Of a DNA stretch of 64,000 nucleotides, positions 55,761 to 64,000 are shown in pieces. The position numbers and the translations under genes were made by a program. This DNA comes from Calliopum simillimum (Eukaryota > Arthropoda > Insecta > Diptera > Lauxaniidae): assembly GCA_951812925.1 (NCBI GenBank), contig OX638370.1, positions 100,268,897 to 100,332,896 of the forward strand. Direction: 5' to 3'. Each line of letters begins with the position of its first letter. The stretch's first letter is position 1. The notes beneath the pieces are model-generated. The model saw nothing but the letters and a program-made list of their open reading frames with translations. It searched no databases and was not told the DNA's origin.

Positions 55761-57960
55761 ATTTAAAAAAATTTTCGAGGGTGTTGCACTGAACTCAGCC
55801 AATCAGACACATTAATGGGATGCAGTTTTTCTTACGTCCAAGAACCCATGTTGAAGATCCTGAAAGCCCCAAACACTTCGCTGAACCGCCTCAAAAGTTA
55901 TGGCTCAATAACCGAAGCGTTTTTTTCAATTCAAACTTAAGATTTGTAACACAGCGGTAACACATGCATGTTTTCATATTAAGCATCATCCAATAAGTAT
56001 GCCAGATATGTAAGAACGAATGGGAAATGAAACGGGTGCACAGTCGGCGAACCGAGACCTGTTCACACCAAAAGTCACACTTGCTGAGATTTCCCCATTT
56101 ATATTATGAACCGGAAGTGAGCGCTGTACAGCCATCTGCCTGTCAAAAACGTAAGCTCCATTCATGGAGTAACGGAAGCTTATTTGGTGCATTCGCTTAC
56201 GTGCAAGAGAAAACAAAAAGTTGTCACGGATAACTGGCACTTGAAGTGAAGACACAAACCAAGCTGTGGAGTTTTGCCAACAGAGGGCTGTATTTAAAAA
56301 TACAAGGTGATTATTATTGCAGTTGAGGAGAGCGAGCGACCTTATTTTGTTTTGCAAAAAGTAATTTATTTATATGAATAAATAGATAGATAATGACGAT
56401 CCATATTTTTAACAACTTACTTTGGTTACTTTTCGAGAAATAGAGACAACAAATTTTTTGCAACTATGGTTTCAATTTCCTCATTTTGTGGCCAAAACTA
56501 AAAGGCACTTCCGTACGGTTATAAAAATCGGTACACAGAGGTTTTCAAGGTTGCTGAATACAAAAAAATGATGACAAATTTTTTAAAATTCATATGGCGG
56601 ATCCAATATGGTGGCATATATTTTTATATACGAGTATCATCTGATTTATAACAAAATCGGCTCTCGAGTGTTTTAACAGACGTTGATTAAGAATCTGATA
56701 GTAAAAATTTTAAATTCAAAATGTGTGATTCAATATGGGTGCCTGTGTGTTATTCAAAAATACAAGTGAAAAAAAATTTAATGCTTCTGTGATTTACTTA
56801 GTTAATAACAACGTTACTGTCAGACGAAAAACTAACCTACATGATGTGAACGCCGATATTTGCGTTTTGGATCTTTCCGATTTCGGTTTGGTTAACCAAT
56901 ATAGTGAAAATAACACTGAAAATATACTTAAATAAACGGAATCATAACAAATTTCTTTCTAGCTTAGTCAGCCTCACAAACAGAAAGTAGTGCATTCAAA
57001 TTGTGACAATTTTCTTTGACAACACAAAGTTGTTTATATTGCACGAACGCCTTGGCACGCCCATTTCGTGACATACTCATTCGGCAACGTTCAATTATTG
57101 CAAGTGATATGTGAAAGCAGGATACGGAGGATATTTATGTGATACTTTAAAAAGTTACAAGAAAAATAAAATGAAATTTAAGAAAAGTTTACAAAATGCA
57201 TTGAAACAACAAATAAACGCCCATAATCCGCTAATGATGCTGTGCAAAGGATACTGATCCTGTACAATGAATGTGCTTGCTACGCAGATGAGAAGTAACA
57301 ACTGCGGCTGCTGCTGTGGTTTTGTGCGCACCGCACAAAGGACGCATGCTGTGATAAGGATCTGGTTGCATAGATGAAAAATCACATATAGTACATATAT
57401 ATAGAAATATTGAAAGAAACAATACGAAAAATTCCGCACATTTTGTATTGTTAATTTTTTGTGCATGTTACAATTATCCTTTGCAGAAAGGAAATAACAC
57501 ACAACAAAGTAATGCCTTGTAATTGAAACATCAGTTTTTGTATGCGCCATTGATGATCCTTGTTGACAAAAAAATTGAGGGAAAAAGATCTCGCTCTCTA
57601 ATGCTAGCAACATACCGAGTTGTTCATTTAACAATCAACAAATCGCTACTAATCCTGACAGGATTTTCGCACATAGTACATACTTACAAAGAAGTAGTTG
57701 GAGTGTGTGCACACTGTGCTGTTAGATTGTGAGCACACATAGAAAAACTACGAGAAATCAGTTTAAAGTAGAGTAATCTAATGATTGAGTATGATCATTG
57801 ACAGAAATGAGAGTGGCACTTGATTTTGTACTCTTCAGAATTGCTTCAATCACAACGTTCGAGAAAAAAGCATGATTAGAGTAGAACATTCTAAATTCAC
57901 TTGAACTTGGAGTACGAAATGTCTTTAAATTTACGAACATTCCGAAATCTATGTGTTTTT
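55761..57960. other. no gene recognised
   Basis: The interval 55980-56340 is richer in G and C and has a 123-codon minus-strand frame (55986-56357) with no recognisable motif. The interval 56735-56935 has a 66-codon plus-strand frame ending ICVLDLSDFGLVNQYS; no family recognised. GCGGATCCAATATGGTGGC near 56595 looks like transposon debris. The 159-codon minus-strand frame at 57155-57634 is hydrophobic and low complexity. None has splice or homology support. Confidence 0.3.
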
Positions 57961-57969
57961 GGAGGTGCT

Positions 57970-59300
57970 AAAGGCCCATAATTCACATACTTTAATAAAT
58001 TCACGTACTTTCTTAAATTCACGGCTTTTGCTAAATTTACTAAATTCACGTGAACTTCGAGGTACTAAAGGTCCTCGATTCATGTACTATACTAAATTCA
58101 CGCTCTTGCTTCAATTCTCGTACTTTCCCTAATTCACGTGTATTCCAAGGTACTAAAGGTGCTTAATTTACGTACTTTCTTAAATTCACGTACTTTCCTA
58201 AAATCACGTACATTCCTAAATTTTCTTACTTTTCTGAATTCACGTACTTTACTGAATTCACGTACTTTCCTAAATTTACGTGAATTTGGAGGCACTTAAG
58301 GTCCTTAATGCACGTACTTTACTGGATTCACGTACTTTTTTAAATTCGCGTACTTTACTAAATTCACATACTTTCCTGAACTTACGTGAATTTGAAGGAA
58401 CTTAAGGTACTTAATTCATGTACTTTACTAAATTCACGTCCTTTTTCAAATTCACGTATTTTATTAAATTTAAATGAATTCCGAGTTACTAAAGGGCCTT
58501 ACTTTACGTACTTTCTTAAATTCACGTACTTTCCTAAATTCACGTACTTTACTAAATTTACGTACTTTCCTAAATTCATTTGAAAATGGAGGTACCTAAG
58601 GTGCTCACCTTAAGGTATTTCTTAAATTCACGTACTTTCTGAAATTTACGAGCTTTCCTAAATTCACGTACTTTCCTAAATTCACGTACTTTACTAAATT
58701 TACGTACTTTCCTAAATTCACCTTAAGGTACTTTCTTAAATTCACGTACTTTCCTAAACTTAAGTGAATTTGGAGGCACTTAAGGTCCTTAATAAACGTA
58801 CTTTACTGGATTCATGTACTTTTTAAATTCGCGTACTTTGCTAAATTCACATACTCTCCTGAATTTACGTGAATTTTGAGAAACTTAAGGTACTTAATTC
58901 ATGTACTTTACTAAATTCACGTACTTTCCCAAATTTACCTATTTTATTAAATTCACGTGAATTCCAAGGTACTAAGGTCCTTAATTTACATACTTTCTTA
59001 AATTCACGCACTTTACTAAATTTACGTACTTTTCTAAATTCACTTGAAAATGAAGGTACCTAAGGTCCTCACCTTAAGGTACTTTCTTGAATTCACGTAC
59101 TATACTCAACTCATGTTCTTTCTTAAATTCAAGTACTTTCCTAGATTCTCGTGCTTTTCTGAATTCACATATTTTACAGAATTCATGAAATTTACTAAAT
59201 TCACGTACTTTCCTAAATTCACGTGAATTTGGAAGATACTAAAGTCCTTAATCCACGTACGTTTCTAAATTCAGCTTATTTCCCAAAGTCCCGTGAATTT
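57970..59300. repeat. 18-bp minisatellite with about 475-bp higher-order repeat
   Basis: The basic unit TTCACGTACTTTCCTAAA (variants TTTACGTACTTTACTAAA and TTCACGTACTTTCTTAAA) is repeated dozens of times. Spacer modules are inserted, such as CACGTGAATTTGGAGG, GGCACTTAAGGTCCTTAA and GGTACCTAAGGTCCTCACC. The order of units and spacers from 58278 to 58752 is repeated from 58753 to about 59226, giving a higher-order period near 475 bp. Less ordered units continue left to 57970, with decayed ones to about 59560. Frames across it (FTYFPKFTYF-like) are by-products. Confidence 0.85.
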
Positions 59301-61468
59301 GCAGATTCGAAGGATCCTTAATTAACAGTTTTTACAAAACTCACGTACTTATGCGTACCTCTAATTCACGTGAATATGGAAGTTTGCGCGAACTGGACTT
59401 TTTCAAAATAAAGAAAATCACGAGGTGCAAAATATGATTGTGTACAAGGTACGGGTATATCCGAGTAAACAACGAAGTATGAAGTACGGCATACTTTATC
59501 AAATTCACATACCCTGTGCGTGCCTCAATTTTACGTGAATTTCGAGTACTTAATTTGGTACATGTACTGTACGAAGCTTGCACTCACATTACGAATCACT
59601 TCAGCAAACAGCTTAAAGTCATAGAGAAATTGTTTGATAAAAATAAAGTAAAACATTTTTTCCCAGTGTATTAATGCAATGCATAAGCGGATTACTTAGA
59701 CAATTAGAAAATGTACTGGCAGCAGTCGTCCGTATTTCGTTCGGTTCGGCCTGTTTGCCTATAAACAATTTAATAACGCTTAATCCTGTTTTTAACTACA
59801 CCATTATACAAAAGTAAAACCAAAGGATGTTTGTAGCTACCAGTAAATATGTGTGAAAAATTAGTGATTAGTCCTTGGAGCCGTGCTGTGCATTGCTTAT
59901 GAAATTAGTTTATGAGGATCACTTAATTTTGATTAGTTTTCGTGTTGAACGCAAACAGAGAAAAAAATGTTCTATTTGGCACTCTGCACTCTTTCGTTGC
60001 AGTTTGGCATTAAACGCAGTTTATCCCAAAAAAATGAATCTTTCTTTTTTTTTTTTTGGTATTCAGCCTGTCTGGTTAGTCCTTTGCAATCGAATTCAAT
60101 TTAGTTTACAGATTGATGCTGATTGAATTTGCGGTTTTGATTTCCACTTCGTTTTGGTTGCATTGCATATTGTACAGTAGATATGTACATTGAGGACACT
60201 CACATGTCCTTGTTGTCATTTGGTTAGTATATTGCAGTCTCTGTTGCAGTGTACGGGAAAAAATTATTTTTTTTTTTTTTTTTGGTTTCTTTTATTTCAT
60301 TCCGTTTGATTTTATTTGTTGTAATTAAAATTTCAAACAAACTGAAAATTCTTTGCAAGGATTCCAGTTGAATTCTTAAAAAAAAGAATTCTTAATAAAC
60401 GAAATTCAAAATTTCATTACAAAATAATTACAATTTAACTATTTCCTTGCAATGGCAATAATTACAAACAAATTTACATCCTTTTTAACGCTGATCCTTT
60501 CCAAAAAAACAAAAAACACTTGCTGCAACAGGATATTTTCAAAAGTAATTTCCAGTTGAAAATTTCAGCGCCGAAAAAGCAGAAACAACAATAACAACAA
60601 CAGCAACAACAACAACAACGACAACAACAACTTAATAATAATAAAGAAATTGTTAATTTATGCAAAATGCAAAAATTGTTTTCGCCATCTTAATTGCTTT
60701 CGTGTCGCGAAATATCCTTTCGTTTTGGCGAAATTATTAATTAAGTATAAATGAAAAAGAAGATACCCAAGGAATATCAATACCAAAAAGTTGTACACAT
60801 ACAACGAACAGTGAGTTGTTTTTATGAGAAAGTTACTTTGTAGACGCGCGGTGTGAGTGTATGTAACAGGAAATGAAAATTTCTTACGAAAATACAATTT
60901 TCAGAAAAAGTAAAAAGTTTTTCATTTGAGAAATTAAAATTTTCCAAAAATATTTACTTTAGATTCTCTGCACTCAGAGGAACATTCAATTGAAAAGCAA
61001 AATTTTAAGCCTGACGTTTAAACAGCGGTTTTTCTTTCGAATAAAGCTCCGGGTGCCCGCTGAGAAGAGTCCTTTTGCCCCCATATGTTGTATGTAGTCC
61101 TAAGTTGTTTGATGTCTTGTTAGGATTTTTAAAAGTAAGCGCTTCGATTGAATGGGTTATGTCGTTAGTGAAAAAATTAAAAGTTTTCAGAATGTATCAG
61201 AAATAATGCATTCAGCAGGGAGTTAGTGTGCTGCTAATGATCTCTGTGACTTTAGGACCTTTTGTATCTCCATCGACCTGTTCTGTTCGCTCAACTCCTC
61301 TTACATGACTTTTTTGTCCTCACCTATTTTTTTATAACTTGAAGGTATAGAATATGATTACTTTAACTTCTGGAACATTTTTTAAAATGAACATTAACTT
61401 TCAGGGTTGCCTTATGTTCTTTTTTAAAGTTTGGTTTAAACAATATGTATTAAAAATTAAAATAAAAT
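59300..61468. other. repeat-poor stretch, no confirmed gene
   Basis: Decayed minisatellite units run to about 59560. At 59758 the minus strand has an acceptor-like AAATTGTTTATAG followed by about 48 open codons (GKQAEPNEIRTTAASTFS) ending near 59614, with no convincing donor. A CAA microsatellite lies at 60583-60630 and T runs at 60040 and 60265. The interval 60990-61320 is ordinary sequence. No RNA gene seen. Confidence 0.3.
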
Positions 61469-61728
61469 TTTAGTCCTAAATCGCTTAAATAAACTTTTGA
61501 AAAATCCGACATAAATTTTTAAGGTTACCACATGGTTGTTTTCGAAAATTTGTTTGTTTGTAAAATTTTAAAAAAGTTTATCTGAGCGTATCTAAAACCA
61601 AAAATTTCAATTTAGTCAAAAAAGTAAGAATTATACAAGATTTTCGAAAATAACCAGGTGGCAACCCCGAAAATTTATGTTGGATTTTTAAAAAGTTTTT
61701 TAAAGTGTTTTAAGACTAAATTCTAGGG
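61469..61728. mobile_element. short foldback element (family FB13)
   Basis: AAAATCCGACATAAATTTT at 61503 pairs with AAAATTTATGTTGGATTTTT at 61671. GGTTGTTTTCGAAAAT pairs with ATTTTCGAAAATAACC (61642). Outer TTTTAGTCCTAAATCG pairs with TTAAGACTAAATT. Arms are about 100 bp with a short loop. No protein. Confidence 0.6.
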
Positions 61729-61995
61729 TTCTTTTTATTTATTAAAATAGCTTTAGCAAAACTATCAAATGATGAAATATTGCAAAAAACGATGGAGAAT
61801 GACGAATCGGAGAATGACGAAATGTTGCAAAAACAGTAATATCACAATGAAAATAGCATTTATTTAAAAAAAAGTTGAAACTGTTGGAAGTACCCGTAAC
61901 AATATGTTTAGTTCTTAATATAAAAAAAAACTTCCGCAGAGAATGATGCACACTTGCGTTCTATACAAAATTTTTAAACTTTTTTTAAAAAAAAA

Positions 61996-62794
61996 CTAGT
62001 AAGGGTGTTACCTTTGGCCTGGCCAAACATTAAATACCCTACACAGCAGTATTTTGAAAATTTTGCTAATATGGGAGGTGCCACGCCTCCGAATTCACCC
62101 AATTTTTTCTCAGAGTTTGCATTTATAGTTCTTAGTATTTAAGTGAAATTTGGTTGGATTATCTGAAAAAGTGTTTTCAGAATAGCGTTTTGAAGCTTTT
62201 GCTTATATGGGAGGAGCCACGCCCTCTTGTCCGATTTTATCCAGTTTTTGCTTAAAGCTTGCATTTATAGTTTTTAGTGTCTGAGTCAAATCTAGTTTGA
62301 TTATCTCAAAGAACGCTTTCAGTACAGCGTTTTGAAGCTTTTGCTTATATGAGAAGTGCCACGCCCTCTTGTCCGAATTCGACCAGTTTTTGCTCAAAGC
62401 TTGCGCTGACAATTCGTAGTATTTATGTGTATTTTGGTTGCATTGTTGTGAAAAATACTCCAAAATTTGCATTTTGAAGATATTTTTTTGTATGGGTGGT
62501 AGGCGTGTCCGTTGATTGATTTCGCTCATTTTCAATCCCCCGAGCTAACTTTGACGACGGAGGCTGTGTACCAAATTTCATTGAATTATCTTGCTTAGTT
62601 TTCCCAAAAAATGTATTTCCACACACAGCCAGCCACCTACCTAGCCAGCCAGCCAGACAGACTGACATGGCTATATCGACTCAAGAGGTGACGCTGATTA
62701 AGAATATATATACTTTTCCATATCTGCCACGCCTTCTTCTCTGCGTTACAAACGGAAGGACAAAGTGAATATACCCTGGGTGTAGGGTATAAAA
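61996..62794 (-). mobile_element. Helitron-like (DINE-1/Helentron type) element, copy 2
   Basis: Same layout as 26091-26885. The 5' end is TTTTATACCCTACACCCAGG (62794 downward), then GTATATATATTCTTAATCAG and a GTCTGTCTGGCTGGCTGG-type simple repeat. Three CCACGCC units of about 140 bp follow (near 62075, 62215, 62355). The 3' hairpin TTTGGCC-A-GGCCAAA comes next, then ACACCCTTA and CTAG at 61996-61999 followed by host T. The intact ends make it a good reference for this family. Confidence 0.75.
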
Positions 62795-64000
62795 CACATG
62801 CACTCACTATCAAAAAACCAAAACAGACTGAGCTGAAAATACACTGAATCTTTCTTTCTCTTCACTTATATGTCTTTTTTTATTCAATATTTAAAAAATG
62901 TACAGTTAGATTAAGAAAAAACTGAGCGGAGATGGGCTCTAAAAAGAGAGACCAACTTCTATGTATCTGTGGACTTTTGACAAAACAACCTAACTCGAAA
63001 TAGGCAACTTTTCAGGAGAGCCTAAAAACTGATTAACTACTTTTCAATAATGTGGCTAAATTTCGTTGTTGCAGCTTTAAATCTCCTCTTTCTATACATT
63101 TTAACTAATCTTAAAGTGTCAGCTGTAAAACAATTTTTTTTTTTTTTTTGGTTCACTTCACCGCAGGAATGGCATTAAGTTCAAATCTTGCGTGAACTAT
63201 GGGACACCCTTATATCTCTGGAACAGGAAATCATAGAGACATGGCGATTATACCAATAGATGCGTATTTAAATTTTATATTTAGGATAAGAATCCAAATT
63301 TTATTGGGGTTTTTAATCATAAATTTTCTCAAAATGTTTTTTCACACAACGTTTGCTTGGAATCTAGTGTGCTTAATCTGTTAGAACCTTGGGTCCTTTG
63401 AAAACAACAATTATTGTTTCGTATGTATATGAAAATTTGTCGGGATTTTTCGATGTAGTTGGAGCCCTTCTGCTTTAAATAGAAAAGTTGTAAGCTCTAT
63501 TTTTTTATGGTCTTTTTGGTCATCAAGGATTTTTTTCATCTTGATATAAAGCTAAGTATGGTCTCATGGTAAAACTTTTTTAATTTATCTACGATTTTGT
63601 TCGAGAAATTAGTGCTGCTAAATGAAATCGATTTTATTCAAAAGATTATTTTAAATGTGTTATTGCACTACCGCTTATCTATGTAATGTTCACAATTGCA
63701 ATTTAAATTGTATGCGCAAATTAAATGATTTCATGCCTGAAATATGACACTTTAAACAATTCATTATTAGCATATAAATATGAAATTTTCATAATTTACC
63801 AAAATAGAGGCGTTACTTAATTTGACGCCTCAAAAAAAGTTGCATTCATTAAAATGCTAACAATTTAAGGATAAACCAACCTGAGGTCATAAATTGAGCG
63901 CAGGGTGCTCTCATTATGTCGTCGGTACTGTTGGTTGTTATTAAGTTATGACAATGGCAGCAATTTGATTGGGAAAAACAATTTTAATGGCAATGCCCAA
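62795..64000. other. no gene recognised; repeat-poor right end
   Basis: The interval 62800-63650 is AT-rich with a T run at 63131-63150 and no terminal repeats. The interval 63650-64000 resembles non-repetitive regulatory DNA (TTAAATGATTTCATGCC, CAATTTGATTGGG). It includes a 7-bp inverted repeat GAGGCGT/ACGCCTC at 63807-63831. No splice-flanked open frame seen. Confidence 0.3.

Noticed and set aside
55986..56357. 123-codon minus-strand frame in a GC-richer stretch
   Set aside because: Composition drew attention, but no domain or homologous pattern could be recognised and no splice sites bound it; left as unassigned.
56735..56935. 66-codon plus-strand frame with DLSDFGLVNQYS
   Set aside because: Slightly protein-like, but short, without family resemblance or splice support.
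57155..57634. 159-codon minus-strand frame, the longest in the window
   Set aside because: Hydrophobic, low-complexity, no family motif and no splice context; consistent with a chance frame.
58386..59226. Similar plus-strand proteins rich in FTYFPKF repeats
   Set aside because: Translation of an 18-bp minisatellite whose period is a multiple of three; not a repeat protein gene.
57970..59300. Regularly spaced short repeats resembling a CRISPR array
   Set aside because: Repeats are 18 bp and contiguous, without unique spacers of constant length, and the DNA is eukaryotic.
59614..59758. Minus-strand exon after TTTATAG
   Set aside because: Open for about 48 codons, but no convincing donor, and the second half is AT-rich; kept only as a remark.

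Overview
This window looks like intronic or intergenic DNA from a dipteran fly, probably a higher (schizophoran) fly. The evidence is the strongly AT-rich sequence, abundant CAA/TTG microsatellites, elements resembling DINE-1/Helentron repeats of flies, a mariner remnant, several jockey/I-like LINE remnants, and many CCACGCCC-type fly repeats. The species cannot be read from the sequence. I see no prokaryotic gene organisation, operons, rRNA or CRISPR. No complete protein-coding gene is visible.

Host-gene signals are sparse and lie mostly on the minus strand. The best is a 118-bp open, splice-flanked exon candidate at 20651-20768. A polypyrimidine-CAG|GTAAGTA junction at 409/410 could be a recursive splice point or the end of a 5' exon. 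A weaker CAG|GTGAGT lies near 28034. These suggest, but do not prove, that the window is inside or beside a long-intron gene on the minus strand. Repeat-poor islands (about 0.3-1.0, 3.2-4.6, 6.4-7.1, 11.65-12.4, 15.5-16.3, 28.4-30.0, 37.4-38.7, 44.5-45.3, 52.2-53.5, 59.6-61.4 and 63.1-64.0 kb) carry microsatellites and may hold regulatory sequence.

Most of the rest is transposon-derived. Long inverted-repeat (foldback) elements from at least ten sequence-distinct families dominate; three families have two copies each (10.35/16.36 kb, 13.5/24.3 kb, 7.4/42.4 kb) and a fourth has a probable second copy (5.4/36.2 kb). TA-flanked elements (7501-8361, 46130-46937, 47894-49543), a TTAA-flanked piggyBac-type palindrome (39565-40237), a hAT-like element with an imperfect 8-bp duplication (30105-31314) and Helitron-like elements with 3' hairpin plus CTAG complete the list. 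Several are nested: 24.1-27.4 kb is a four-element stack in which a mariner remnant is split by a foldback element that was itself entered by a Transib-like element with a CGACG duplication and by a Helitron-like element.

Two tandem or dispersed repeat systems stand out. One is an 18-bp TTCACGTACTTTCCTAAA minisatellite with an approximately 475-bp higher-order unit (57.97-59.3 kb). The other is a dispersed set of CTCATGCGATTTTT repeats forming at least three arrays (31.5-32.3, 48.1-49.5, 50.4-51.3 kb) plus looser copies. All family assignments rest on motif recognition by eye; none was checked against a database.
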